From: Anaerolineales bacterium HSG24
GTDB taxonomy: Bacteria; Chloroflexota; Anaerolineae; 4572-78; J111
Assembly (NCBI GenBank): GCA_030377895.1
Contig: JAUCGB010000004.1
Span: forward strand, 1-64,000
DNA length: 64,000 bases
Direction: 5' to 3'
Numbering within the stretch: position 1 is the first letter of the stretch; every line of letters begins with the position of its first letter. A model generated the notes under the pieces. The model saw only the letters and a list, made by a program, of their open reading frames with translations. It was not told the origin of the DNA and did not search any database. A program made the translations under genes and the position numbers. This document shows, piece after piece, positions 32,948 through 42,833 of this stretch.

Positions 32948-34540
32948 ATGCGTAAATTTCATTCTTATGAAGAAGTAGATAAAGATATACATTACTATGT
33001 TCCCCGCGAAGAATTGATAAACAAAGCCTACAATAGCCTGTTGGGAGAAGAACCAGAAAAAGGCGGTCATTACATAACCGTATGGGGACCGCGGCAATCA
33101 GGCAAAACTTGGGTTATGCGAGAGGTGGTTGATAAACTCAAACTTAGCAATGATTTTGAAGTGGTTATCTTGACCATGCAGTCTAGTGAGATTACAACTG
33201 AGAAAGCCGTTCTGGAATTGTTAGTTGATGGTCTAACCCATTGGTTCCGGCGAGATTTTCCAAGGGTTGATTCTTGGAAAGAATTGGAACTCCTGTTCTC
33301 GGAAAAGAATTTCAGTAAGCCGTTGATATTGATTTTAGATGAGTTTGATTCTATAGGCCAAGAGTTTATCAACAAGTTTGCTACTGAGTTTCGGAGGCTG
33401 TACACCAGTCGCATGAATGAGAGGCATAAACCGAGTGATGAGAAGTGGTGTCGTTTGCATAGTCTAGCCCTGATTGGAGTGCGGAGTGTGTTAGGTATTG
33501 AGAATGTCAGCGGCTCACCCTTCAATGTGCAACGGAGCATGCCGATTCCAAACTTGACTTATGAGGAGGTTGATTCCATGTTCCATTGGTATGAACGGGA
33601 GAGTGGTCAAACGGTGGAGCAAGTCGTGATAGACCAAGTATTCTACGAGACACAGGGGCAACCGGGTTTGGTCGGTTGGCTAGGTGAGCAGTTGACCGAG
33701 GATAGATTCAATAAAGAGCGCACCAAGCCGATTGACTTACCCTTTTTTGAGAATGTTTATGGCGCGGCTCTGCATATCTTACCCAACAACAATATATTGA
33801 ACCTGATTAGCAAGGCCAAGCAAGAGCCGTATAAAGAGGTGGTGCTAGAGTTGTTCAATACAAAGAAAAAGATGTCCTTCAGTTATGATGATGAACTGTT
33901 GAACTATCTTTATATGAATGGTGTTGTTAGTTGGGAGCAGGAGAAAATCGGTAAATATTACGCTAAATTTCCGTGTCCTTTCGTGCAACAGCGGATATTC
34001 AACGCCTTCGCTAGAAATATGTTCCGTCATATCATCCAGGTGTATGACCCCTTTGATGATTTGTCTGACACCATCACCGATAACAGCCTGAACGTAGCCA
34101 ACCTGATGCGCCGCTATGAGACCTATCTGCGACAGAATCGAGAATGGTTATTGAAGGACGCTCCTCGCCGCAAGACCGATGACCGGATTATGGAGGCAAC
34201 CTACCATTTCAATCTGTACCTTTATTTACAAAGTTTCTTCTATGATTACGACAGTTTGATACACCCAGAATTCCCGACCGGTAACGGCAAAATAGACCTC
34301 ATCATTAAGCATGGTAGTCAGACTTATGGCTTGGAGGTGAAGAGTTTCTCAGGGCAACGGGGCTACGACAAGGCGTTGATCGATGCGGCTAAATACGGCA
34401 AACAATTGGCTTTAGCAGAAATATCACTGATATTTTTCTGTGAGCATATCACCGATGAGAATCGGAAAAAATATGAGAAACAGTATCAGGATGTAACAAC
34501 AGGCGTAATCGTTGAGCCTGTCTTTGTGGTGATTGGGTGA
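32948..34540 (+). CDS. AAA_35-type ATPase with PD-(D/E)XK-like domain, third paralog
   Basis: A 530-residue protein preceded by AGGAGAT and a TATAAT box at 32931-32936. It follows the same plan as the pair at 1-2717: P-loop WGPRQSGKTW, here with the full Gly; Walker B PLILILDEFDS; YETQGQPGLVGWLGEQL in the middle; and a nuclease motif FPTGNGKIDLII with YGLEVKSF at the end. Identity to the others is clearly lower than between those two. It sits on the plus strand between hisA and hisF, which are on the minus strand, so it is likely an insertion into a former his operon. The substrate is unknown. Confidence 0.88.
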   Translation: MRKFHSYEEVDKDIHYYVPREELINKAYNSLLGEEPEKGGHYITVWGPRQSGKTWVMREVVDKLKLSNDFEVVILTMQSSEITTEKAVLELLVDGLTHWFRRDFPRVDSWKELELLFSEKNFSKPLILILDEFDSIGQEFINKFATEFRRLYTSRMNERHKPSDEKWCRLHSLALIGVRSVLGIENVSGSPFNVQRSMPIPNLTYEEVDSMFHWYERESGQTVEQVVIDQVFYETQGQPGLVGWLGEQLTEDRFNKERTKPIDLPFFENVYGAALHILPNNNILNLISKAKQEPYKEVVLELFNTKKKMSFSYDDELLNYLYMNGVVSWEQEKIGKYYAKFPCPFVQQRIFNAFARNMFRHIIQVYDPFDDLSDTITDNSLNVANLMRRYETYLRQNREWLLKDAPRRKTDDRIMEATYHFNLYLYLQSFFYDYDSLIHPEFPTGNGKIDLIIKHGSQTYGLEVKSFSGQRGYDKALIDAAKYGKQLALAEISLIFFCEHITDENRKKYEKQYQDVTTGVIVEPVFVVIG

Positions 34541-34573
34541 ACCGAAACAATTACGTAAGGGCCTTGATTTGCA

Positions 34574-35335
34574 CTAACCATGAGCAATTTGCATGGCTTC
34601 AGCTAAGTCAACCGCGCCAGTATATAGAGCTTTACCAATAATAAGCCCTTCTAAACCTTGATTTTCAGCCGTTTTAACTCGTTTTACGTCGTTAATATCA
34701 GCCACGCCACCCGAAACAATAACCTTAAATGGTGGCTTGTCGCCCACTGGGTTTAATCCAGCTTGGGCCAAAGCAATCGAATCTTCCAAATTTACGCCGG
34801 TTAGCATGCCATCGCGAGATATATCGGTATGAATCACATGAGCCAACCCCGCGGTATGAATCTGTTTGACCAGTTTGCCCGCGTCTGTTTCGGCTAATTT
34901 ACGCCAACCGTTGGTGGCAACTTTTCCATCTTTTACATCTAAGCCTAGAGCCACCTGTTCTGGGCCAAATTGTCCCAAAATATCTAACATTTGACGAGGT
35001 CGGTCAGCAGCCATGGATCCGATTACAACTCGGCTGACTCCCATTGATAAAGTTCGGTCGATATCATTTGGAGTACGTAATCCTCCGCCAAACTGCACCG
35101 GTGTGGAGACGCGGTCTAATATTAACTGTAAAGCATCAACATTTTTGGCTGATTTGTCTGGATCACCCAGTGCCCCATCAAGATTGACGACGTGAATCCA
35201 ATCAACGCCAACCTCTTCCCAGCGTTCGGCCATGACGGCAGGCGATTCGCTGTAAATCGTTTCTTGATTGGGGTCTCCTTGAACAAGACGAACACATTTG
35301 CCATTTTTTAGGTCTATTGCGGCATAAATATCCAT
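34574..35335 (-). CDS. hisA: ProFAR isomerase
   Basis: A 253-residue TIM-barrel enzyme. Catalytic Asp8 lies in YAAIDLKNGKCVRL, and the second Asp in HVIHTDISRDGML; the phosphate loops QFGGGLR and VSGGVADI are present. It isomerises ProFAR to PRFAR in histidine synthesis. Its start overlaps the end of hisH by one base at 35335, so the two are coupled. Confidence 0.96.
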   Translation of the reverse strand: MDIYAAIDLKNGKCVRLVQGDPNQETIYSESPAVMAERWEEVGVDWIHVVNLDGALGDPDKSAKNVDALQLILDRVSTPVQFGGGLRTPNDIDRTLSMGVSRVVIGSMAADRPRQMLDILGQFGPEQVALGLDVKDGKVATNGWRKLAETDAGKLVKQIHTAGLAHVIHTDISRDGMLTGVNLEDSIALAQAGLNPVGDKPPFKVIVSGGVADINDVKRVKTAENQGLEGLIIGKALYTGAVDLAEAMQIAHG

Positions 35336-35958
35336 TAAGCACCTCCGGCAAAAGTTACAAAATTTTTCAAAATTTGTAACCCTACCTGTTGACTTTTTTC
35401 TGGATGAAATTGAATGGCGCAGATATTATCCCGTCCAACAATCGTCGGGATAAACGCGCCATATTCAGTTTCAGCGATAATATCGGTTGAGTTGGTCGGA
35501 ACCGCATGGTAAGAATGAGCAAAATAGGCAAAATCACCTTGCTCAATCTCAGCCATAATCGGATGTTCCTGCCGAGCCTCAATTTGATTCCACCCCATGT
35601 GAGGGATGGTTAAATTTTGTCCGTATGGAAAACGAAGCACCTTTCCGGGCAAAATACCAAGTCCGGTATGATGCCCCATCTCTTCGCTTTCTTCAAAAAG
35701 TAGCTGTAGACCCACACAAATCCCTAATAAAGGTTTACCTGCTTTTACGGCGTTTAATACGGGAGTGTCTAATTGACGCGCCCGCAAATTATCAATGGCA
35801 TCGCCAAATGCACCCACGCCGGGTAAAACAAGGGCTTCTGCTTGATTGACTACAGCTACCGAGTCTGTGATTTCAGCGGTTGCGCCAACAAACTGAAATG
35901 CTTTTTGGACATTTCTAAAGTTGCCAACACCGTAATCAATAATGGTGATTTTAGTCAC
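35335..35958 (-). CDS. hisH: Imidazole glycerol phosphate synthase subunit HisH
   Basis: A 207-residue class I glutamine amidotransferase. The nucleophile Cys is in LLGICVGLQLLFE, and the His and Glu of the triad in AIQFHPEKSQQVG; the oxyanion part is LPGVGAFGDA. It supplies ammonia to HisF. It is the first gene of the hisH-hisA block. Confidence 0.97.
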   Translation of the reverse strand: MTKITIIDYGVGNFRNVQKAFQFVGATAEITDSVAVVNQAEALVLPGVGAFGDAIDNLRARQLDTPVLNAVKAGKPLLGICVGLQLLFEESEEMGHHTGLGILPGKVLRFPYGQNLTIPHMGWNQIEARQEHPIMAEIEQGDFAYFAHSYHAVPTNSTDIIAETEYGAFIPTIVGRDNICAIQFHPEKSQQVGLQILKNFVTFAGGA

Positions 35959-35987
35959 AGTACCTCTCGTATAATTTCATTATAAGT

Positions 35988-36023
35988 CAAAATAGGGGCG
36001 TTTTAATCAACGCCCCTATTTAT
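35988..36023 (-). terminator. Terminator between hisH and the receiver gene
   Basis: AAATAGGGGCGTT and AACGCCCCTATTT form a 13-bp stem. On the minus strand it follows the receiver gene at 36048-36449 and is trailed by T-rich sequence. Confidence 0.75.
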
Positions 36024-36047
36024 TCAAAAGCTACGATTTTGTTAAGG

Positions 36048-36449
36048 CTATTCAATACCGAGTACGGTGTGAATTTTCCTTAACATTTCCTCGTTTCGAC
36101 CTTTAACAAAATAGTCGGAAGCACCAGCGTCAATACATTTCTTAGCAATTTCTACTTCATCCCAAGCAGAGTTAACAATGACTGGCACATCATGATCTTC
36201 CTTAATTTTGGCTAAGAGGTCTAAGCCAGCATATTTTTGTTCGTTTCCATCAAAGTCGGGCATGTTTAAATCGACGATCACCAAATCAAATGGTTCCTCA
36301 TCTTCAACGGCTTCATCGAAGGCTTCAATCCCTTCTATATTCCCACCAGCCGTACCAACATCAAACCCTTGTCGAAAGAGTGTTTTTTCCATACTACGTA
36401 ATAGATTTTCTTCGTCATCAACGATTAATATTCTTGGTTCTATATCCAT
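36048..36449 (-). CDS. Single-domain response regulator
   Basis: A 133-residue receiver domain. The acidic pair is Asp11-Asp12, the phospho-acceptor is Asp60 in LVIVDLNMP, the switch residue is Ser94 in VNSAW, and the conserved Lys is Lys116 in FVKGR. No output domain follows. It lies 19 bases after the histidine kinase at 36469-38292, so it is probably its phosphorelay partner or that of the next kinase upstream. Confidence 0.9.
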   Translation of the reverse strand: MDIEPRILIVDDEENLLRSMEKTLFRQGFDVGTAGGNIEGIEAFDEAVEDEEPFDLVIVDLNMPDFDGNEQKYAGLDLLAKIKEDHDVPVIVNSAWDEVEIAKKCIDAGASDYFVKGRNEEMLRKIHTVLGIE

Positions 36450-36468
36450 TGGATATCTAGCTCCATTC

Positions 36469-38292
36469 TCAAGATATACTAAGTGCTGTAAACAGTTCTA
36501 CAGTACTCTTAACATTATTCAATAGATCTGCCTGAGTATATGGTTTAGGTAACAAATCAAATACTCCTAACAGTTTTCGATCTTTAGTACGCTCTACTCG
36601 TGGATTTGAGGTCATTCCCAAAGCCTTGTTAATTGCTCCCGATACACGAACACGTTCTAGTACATCACCAGATTCAGCGTTCATCAAAATATCATCAAAT
36701 AGGATTAAGTTGTAAACACCATAATCCTCGGCTTCATAGGAGTCATCACACATGTCAACGGTGTAGCCATGTGTTTCCAATGTCTCAACGGCAAACTGAC
36801 ACCAACCATCTTGGTCATCAATGATAAGGATTCTACCTTCACCCGATTCACCTTTTTCACGGACTTCTTTACCCGTGTATGCCGGTAGTTTTACAGTAAA
36901 GGTTGAGCCTGTGCCTAATTCACTTTCTACTGTAATCTCGCCATTGACCTGTTCCATAATTAATCGACAGGCTGACAAACCTAAACCAGCATGGCCTTTG
37001 AGTCCTTTGGTGGTATGAAAACTAATCCAGATTTTATCTTGGCGACTATCTTCAATACCAACGCCGTTATCCTCGACTTCAATAACAACGTTATGACCAG
37101 TGTTATCAAGTCGGGTTCTGACTTTAATCAGCGGTGAACTTTGTTCCTCCATAGCCTCGTAGGCGTTCTTTAACAAGTTGACAAATACACGATTTAACTG
37201 TAATGGATCGGCCATTACCAGAGGCAAATCGTTTTGCATGTCGGTTTCAATCTTGATTTCAGCAGGTAGTTGTAGACCACTGATCGCATCTTGGAATACA
37301 TCACTGACCATTGCCGGACGTGGCGCTTGTTCACGGGCAGGCCCAATAAGTTCTTCCTTAATTTGCTGAATGAGAACAGCCGCTTCATCAATAATCTGCA
37401 AATCTTCCTGTACAGAAGATATACTTAAATGTCTGGCTAATCGTTTTGGTGAGAAACGTTTAATCCGTTCTAGCATATCTGCCATGTCAGGATTGTTTTG
37501 ATGTACATTCTCTGTTTCTCGCATCAACAAATCTACAACCGGATTGGCTTTGATACCTTGTGGCGCGTCGACTAGTGCATCGGCAATCGCGCACAATAAT
37601 GTTTGCAAATCATCTTGGATACGTTTTACAGAACTACGAATCGGTTCCGATTTATTACCAATCCAGTGAATGGCATCGCTTGTGGCGGTCGCGATAGCTT
37701 CGTAAGTTTTAGTCCGTATTAACTCATTATGAGCATCGACTAACATTCGCCGTTGATTTGCATTTTCAATCGCAATCGCTAACTGATTAGCCATTGCTTG
37801 CAATGACGAGATGTCTTCATCGGAAAAAGCCGCTTCTTCCGTACTTTGTACAGTAACGGCTCCGATAACTTTACTTCCAACTCCCAACGGTAAGGCCATC
37901 TCAGAACGTGTTTCAGGTAGTACCGGGTTAGGATACCATACTTTTTCCGTGTCCACATCCAACGAGATTCGAGCTTCATTTAATGCTGTTGCCGCTCCAA
38001 TCATCGAGTTGCCACCTACCGCGAGTTTGTGGTTGTTTTCCATCATAATACGACCCGGTTCGCCACGACCGGCTCGTAAAACGGCAAACTCACCTTCACC
38101 ATCAACTAGAAACACACCCGCGTAATAAAAATCGTAAGCATCACAAATAATATCAACAGTTTTAGGCAATAACTCATCAATATCTGTAATATGCGAGATG
38201 TTTTGGCTAACTTCCGTGGCGGCTGCTAATAAGTTAGCCCTTCGTAACGCTTTTTCTAATGTAATATTCGCATCTGTTTGGGTTGAGCCCAT
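36469..38292 (-). CDS. GAF-domain hybrid histidine kinase
   Basis: A 607-residue protein without membrane segments. A GAF domain covers about residues 20-180 (DAYDFYYAGVFLVD, SEMALPLGVGSKVIGAVTVQ). A variant dimerisation helix holds His209 in AIHWIGNKSEPI. The HATPase part has VFVNLLKNAYEAMEE, VEDNGVGIED and GHAGLGLSACRLIMEQ. A receiver-like domain from about residue 485 (RILIIDDQDGWCQF, LILFDDILMN, LLPKPYTQADLL) ends the protein. It is closely related to the kinase at 38405-40423 and precedes the receiver gene. Confidence 0.88.
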   Translation of the reverse strand: MGSTQTDANITLEKALRRANLLAAATEVSQNISHITDIDELLPKTVDIICDAYDFYYAGVFLVDGEGEFAVLRAGRGEPGRIMMENNHKLAVGGNSMIGAATALNEARISLDVDTEKVWYPNPVLPETRSEMALPLGVGSKVIGAVTVQSTEEAAFSDEDISSLQAMANQLAIAIENANQRRMLVDAHNELIRTKTYEAIATATSDAIHWIGNKSEPIRSSVKRIQDDLQTLLCAIADALVDAPQGIKANPVVDLLMRETENVHQNNPDMADMLERIKRFSPKRLARHLSISSVQEDLQIIDEAAVLIQQIKEELIGPAREQAPRPAMVSDVFQDAISGLQLPAEIKIETDMQNDLPLVMADPLQLNRVFVNLLKNAYEAMEEQSSPLIKVRTRLDNTGHNVVIEVEDNGVGIEDSRQDKIWISFHTTKGLKGHAGLGLSACRLIMEQVNGEITVESELGTGSTFTVKLPAYTGKEVREKGESGEGRILIIDDQDGWCQFAVETLETHGYTVDMCDDSYEAEDYGVYNLILFDDILMNAESGDVLERVRVSGAINKALGMTSNPRVERTKDRKLLGVFDLLPKPYTQADLLNNVKSTVELFTALSIS

Positions 38293-38404
38293 CTCAATTC
38301 CCCCTATTTAAAAATGATTTACTTGTATATAATAAACAAACAGCTACTTTTTTGCAAAAAAGGTCATCACTAACAAAGCAGACATTCGATTTTGCTTTCT
38401 TGTT

Positions 38405-40423
38405 TTAACCTTCTTGATCCTCATCACCGGGTTTATAAATCGGTACGTGTAGCGTAAAGGTCGAACCGATGCCGACTTCACTCGTGACCGCGATTTTTCC
38501 ACCCATTCGTTCCATTGTTTGTAAACATGCCGGTAAGCCAAGACCTGTACCACCTTTTTTGGCTTTACTGGTATGGAACGTTAACCAAATTTTGGTTAGC
38601 TCTTCTTCTGGAATACCACCCCCATTATCAGCAATATCGACGACAATAAAGTCATCATCTTCTTGACGCATCGCAATGAAAATTTGGGGATGGGGTTGAT
38701 CATCCATCGCTTCCATGGCGTTCTTCACCAAATTGATAACCACCCGTCCCATTTGCATTGGGTCAACTTTAACGGTGGGAATCTTCCCTTCAATACTATA
38801 AGTAACCGTATCTTTTGGCAAAGCCATGCCTTTAATATTGTCTTGAATGATCTCGACAACATTAGCCTGTCGCCAGCGTTGCCGTCGAGCAGGGCCTATC
38901 AAATCCTCTTTAATCTGGAGAATTGTATTACCACTGTTTTCGATAATCTCCAAATCTTCTAACACCGACTCAATGTCAAGCATGCGACGTAGTTTTTTGA
39001 GCGGTCTTTTCTTGAGGCGATTAACTCGGACTTCTGTTTCAGGGAAACGTTCTTCGACTAAATCGCCCGTTTCGACCAGTAGCTGGGCTACTGGAACAAT
39101 TTGAACCTCATCATTGGCATTTATAATAAGTTCTTTAGAGATATATAGGAAATTCGCCAAATCCTCTCGAATACGATTAACACAAGCTGGTATCGGAGCG
39201 GCTTTGTTACCTACCCAGTGGATTGTTTCACCTGTTGCCGTAGCAATACTTTCAAAGGTTTTGGTGCGGACTAACTCTTTGTTAGCACCTTCCAAATCGT
39301 GTAACAGGCGAGCGTTGTTGATGGCAACGGCTAACTGGTCGGCCATAATCTGGAGTGATGAAATATCTTCGGGAGAGAAGGCGGCCTCTTTTTCACTTTG
39401 AATGGTCAATGCGCCAATCACTTTACTATGAATATGCAACGGTAAGGCCATTTCGGAGCGTGTTTTGGGGAGGTATGGGTTGTTAAACCAGACTTTTTCT
39501 TCACCAACATCTAGCGAAATTCGGGCTTCGTTTAGGCCAGTCGCCGCGCCAATCATAGAGTTACCACCAACTTCGAGTTTGTGGTTATTCTCCATCATAA
39601 TGCGGCCTGCTTCGCCACTACCAGCCCGTAAAATGGCCCATATTCGACCATCGTCATCTGGGTCTTCGTTAATCAAGAAGATTCCGGCGTAGTAGAAATC
39701 ATACTCCGCACATATCGTCTCAACCGTGTCAAACACAAGCTCGTGGAGATCTAAAATCGAAGTGATTTTACGGCTTACTCGTGCCCCTGCTTGAAGCAAC
39801 GCGGCCCGTCGAGCGGCCTGTTGAAGCAAGCCTATATTTTGTTGGTGAAGCCGAGCATTATTAATTGCAACCGCTAGTTGGTCTGCCAAGGCTTGCAATG
39901 AAGAGATGTCCTCGTCGGAGAAAGCTGATTCTTCAACACTTTGTACGGTCAAGGCTCCAATTACATCTCGACCAATCGCCAGAGGCAAAGCCATCTCTGA
40001 ACGGGTGTCAGGTAGAAATGGATTATTAAACCAAACCGCCTCTTTACCAACGTCAAATGCGACCCGCACTTCGTTTAGGGAGGTACACGCCCCAATCATC
40101 GACCGTCCACCCACTTCGAGTTTGTGCTTATGTTGCATCATTAACTGTCCGGCACGTCCCCTTCCGGCACGTAAAACGGCCCAACGACGACCATCGGACG
40201 CATCCTCAATAAGGAAGATGCCTGCATAGTAAAAACCATAAGCATCACAAATAATATCAACAGTTTTCGTTAACAACTCATCTGGGTCTAAAATAGACGT
40301 TAAACTACGACTAACCTGAGTCGCAGCGCTGAGCAAAGCCGCTCGGCGGTTGGCTTTGATTAGGGTTTGTTCTAAATCCGACTTATTGGTCACAGGTTTG
40401 TCAAGGACTTGCGCTGTTTCCAT
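38405..40423 (-). CDS. Tandem-GAF histidine kinase
   Basis: A 672-residue soluble kinase. Two GAF domains (about residues 30-195 and 215-385) are clear internal duplicates: each has ICDAYGFYYAGIFLI or ICAEYDFYYAGIFLI, an RAGRGRAG/RAGSGEAG loop and SEMALPL. A variant DHp helix carries TIHWVGNKAAPIPACVNRI, and the HATPase boxes are VVINLVKNAMEAMDD, VDIADNGGGIPEEEL and GGTGLGLPACLQTMERMGG. There is no receiver domain. It is first in a three-gene signalling block. The ligand of the GAF domains is unknown. Confidence 0.88.
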   Translation of the reverse strand: METAQVLDKPVTNKSDLEQTLIKANRRAALLSAATQVSRSLTSILDPDELLTKTVDIICDAYGFYYAGIFLIEDASDGRRWAVLRAGRGRAGQLMMQHKHKLEVGGRSMIGACTSLNEVRVAFDVGKEAVWFNNPFLPDTRSEMALPLAIGRDVIGALTVQSVEESAFSDEDISSLQALADQLAVAINNARLHQQNIGLLQQAARRAALLQAGARVSRKITSILDLHELVFDTVETICAEYDFYYAGIFLINEDPDDDGRIWAILRAGSGEAGRIMMENNHKLEVGGNSMIGAATGLNEARISLDVGEEKVWFNNPYLPKTRSEMALPLHIHSKVIGALTIQSEKEAAFSPEDISSLQIMADQLAVAINNARLLHDLEGANKELVRTKTFESIATATGETIHWVGNKAAPIPACVNRIREDLANFLYISKELIINANDEVQIVPVAQLLVETGDLVEERFPETEVRVNRLKKRPLKKLRRMLDIESVLEDLEIIENSGNTILQIKEDLIGPARRQRWRQANVVEIIQDNIKGMALPKDTVTYSIEGKIPTVKVDPMQMGRVVINLVKNAMEAMDDQPHPQIFIAMRQEDDDFIVVDIADNGGGIPEEELTKIWLTFHTSKAKKGGTGLGLPACLQTMERMGGKIAVTSEVGIGSTFTLHVPIYKPGDEDQEG

Positions 40424-40979
40424 CTAAAATGGCCTCTATGTTTAATTATTTTCTAGTAAAACTTTTTGGTTGAGGAGACAAAGCCATTATTGCTAATATC
40501 TGATTAGTTGGGCAAATTGGTTTAGCAGAGTAATTATTACGATAGTAGAATAATCAGGCTATGTTTGTTACAAGTATATAACAATATTAATATTTAACAA
40601 AAATTGGGTAAGATATTTGCTGTCTGTTTAGTACGTCAGGTTATCCTAACAAAACCATTACTCATTATACTAAAAAATTAAATATGGGGCAATAGACTCA
40701 TCTCAATAGAAAATGATTTTTTAATCAACTGAGTTGTATGAAGTTTTGGCCTTGCCTTGTATGAAACTTGTTGGGATCCGAGTATGCAGTACAAATTCGC
40801 CAATTCTTAAAGATATGCTAAAATAGTCAGCTAAATTCTATTAAACAGGCAAAAGTTTATCGACTGAACTACAGATTACATGGATTAAGATAGAAAACCG
40901 CGTAATCTATGTAATCTGTGGCTAACTATCATAAGTGTAAACTTAACGTTTGTAGTAGGCGATTCATCGCCCTCAAAGG
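40424..40979. other. AT-rich gap with one hairpin, no gene seen
   Basis: Upstream of the kinase block the sequence is AT-rich, with no supported gene on either strand. An inverted repeat ACAGATTACATGGATTA / TAATCTATGTAATCTGT lies at about 40871-40920. Near 40950-40979 lies half of another hairpin (GTAGTAGGCGATTCATCGCC), whose other arm appears only as CCTACTAC after the family A element. Confidence 0.5.
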
Positions 40980-41082
40980 GGCTACCAACTTAACGTGCGA
41001 CAGATAATATTGTAACACAGTCTTTAGACTGTGCGGCACAGGCTGAAGCATGTGCTACATGTCTCGGCTTACGTTGATAGCC
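40980..41082 (+). mobile_element. Family A 103-bp MITE, copy 3
   Basis: GGCTACCAAC to GTTGATAGCC, 103 bp. No 8-bp duplication is seen here (CTCAAAGG before, TACTACGA after). The left flank carries GTAGTAGGCGATTCATCGCC and the right flank TACTACGAAC, as if a hairpin had been hit and part of it then deleted. Confidence 0.88.
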
Positions 41083-41151
41083 TACTACGAACTTCTTAGT
41101 TGACAGTCATGATCTAACTATAAACGATAAACTTCTGAACAGGGTAAACAT

Positions 41152-42774
41152 GTGCATGGTGTAATTTCCGCAGGTCATCCAGAAACAGCAAATGCTGGAG
41201 CAATAATACTTAAACAAGGTGGTAATGCGGTTGATGCCGCAGTTGCCGCATCTTTCGCCTCCTTTATCGCAGAGTCGCCGTTGGTTAACATTGGTGGTGG
41301 AGGCATCGCTCAACTTTATAATCCAGCCACCAAACAGCCAATAGTATATGATTTTTTTAGTACTATGCCGGGCCTCAATGGTTCTTATGATTTGGAGAAT
41401 ATTGATTTTCGGCAAATCTTTATTGATTTTGGCCCAGCCCAGCAACCGTTTTATATTGGGCGAGCCAGTGTCGCTGTACCCGGTGTGGTCGCGGGTTTGT
41501 GTCAGATGGCGACAGAAGCAGGGCGATTGCCCTTATCAGAAATATTATCACCGGCGATTCAATTAGCCAAGCAAGGTGCAACCATCACCAATTCGTCGGC
41601 CTATGTGATGGAGTTGTTAGAGCCAATTTTAACAGATACCCCCCCCATTGCCCAAATTTACACGCCTCAAGGACGTTTACCAACGGTGGGTGAAAAATTA
41701 TACTTTTCTGACTTGGCGAAAACAATGGCACAAATAGGCCAAAGTGGGGCTAATTTATTTTATCGAGGGTCAGTGGCTCAGAAAATTGCAACCGACCAAA
41801 CGTTACATCATGGTCTACTCACCAAAACTGATTTGGCATCATACCATGTTATCAGCCAAACGCCTATTTCAGTCTTCTATCGTGGCTATACAATTTTGTT
41901 GCCACCTCCTGCCTCCATTGGTGGTGTTTTAATTGCCTTTGCTTTGCACTTATTGACCCAAATACCCTTATCGACCATGACTCATAACAGTTTTGAGCAT
42001 CTCCGCATTTTAACGGAAGTGATGCGCTTGACCAATATCAGCCGTCCAGAGTGGGAGGCGATTTATCAACAGGTTTTGCACTCCCAAACAACCACCACGG
42101 CAATCAACGAGGCTATTACCAAATTTTTATCTCCCGCAAGGATTGCAGATTATCAAACAAAACTGAGGCAGACCTTGGCCGGTGAATCCCCTCTTCCTGA
42201 GCCGGAACCATCGCCCGGCCCATCGAACACAACCCATATTAGCGTTGCGGATGCAGACGGCATGTTGGTCACGATTACCACCTCCTCTGGAGAAAATGCT
42301 GGTTTTATCGTTGACGATACCGGAGTCATGCTCAATAATATGTTGGGTGAGATTGACCTGCACCCGAATGGATTTCATCAACTCCCCGCCGGGCAACGAT
42401 TAACCACCATGATGTGTCCGGTGCTGGTCTTAAAAGATGGTGAGCCGATATTGGCGGCGGGGAGCGGTGGGAGCAATCGTATTCGGTCGGCCATTTTGCA
42501 ACTCCTGAGCAATGTGATCGACTTTAAGCTACCTTTAGAGCAAGCCGTGAACGCGGCTCGAGTTCATTTTGAGGCTGGTACAACCCAACTTGAGGGAGGA
42601 ATTTTGCCCGCGGTGGCTGACCAGTTTGAAACGTTTGGCTACAACATCAACCGCTGGCCTAAGCGGAACATGTTTTTTGGTGGAGCCCACGCCGTCGCTC
42701 GAACCGACTCCGACTCCCAAACATGGACTGCCGCAGGTGACAAGCGTCGAGGTGGAACGATTGAAGTTGTCTGA
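41152..42774 (+). CDS. Gamma-glutamyltransferase family protein
   Basis: A 540-residue Ntn-hydrolase proenzyme. The N-terminal motif GHPETANAGAIILKQGGNAV with DAAVAASFA and NIGGGGIAQL is typical. Self-cleavage should occur before Thr360 in NTTHISVADADG, which becomes the nucleophile of the small subunit; GSGGSNRIRSAILQLLSNV follows. The start is taken as GTG at 41152, and no signal peptide is visible, so location is uncertain. The enzyme could hydrolyse or transfer gamma-glutamyl groups of glutathione-like compounds, or be an acylase of the same family. Confidence 0.88.
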   Translation: MHGVISAGHPETANAGAIILKQGGNAVDAAVAASFASFIAESPLVNIGGGGIAQLYNPATKQPIVYDFFSTMPGLNGSYDLENIDFRQIFIDFGPAQQPFYIGRASVAVPGVVAGLCQMATEAGRLPLSEILSPAIQLAKQGATITNSSAYVMELLEPILTDTPPIAQIYTPQGRLPTVGEKLYFSDLAKTMAQIGQSGANLFYRGSVAQKIATDQTLHHGLLTKTDLASYHVISQTPISVFYRGYTILLPPPASIGGVLIAFALHLLTQIPLSTMTHNSFEHLRILTEVMRLTNISRPEWEAIYQQVLHSQTTTTAINEAITKFLSPARIADYQTKLRQTLAGESPLPEPEPSPGPSNTTHISVADADGMLVTITTSSGENAGFIVDDTGVMLNNMLGEIDLHPNGFHQLPAGQRLTTMMCPVLVLKDGEPILAAGSGGSNRIRSAILQLLSNVIDFKLPLEQAVNAARVHFEAGTTQLEGGILPAVADQFETFGYNINRWPKRNMFFGGAHAVARTDSDSQTWTAAGDKRRGGTIEVV

Positions 42775-42833
42775 TTTTCAAGAAACGCCCTCTTGTTTTT
42801 GAGCCTTGTCCAAATATGTTATAATACCAATTG

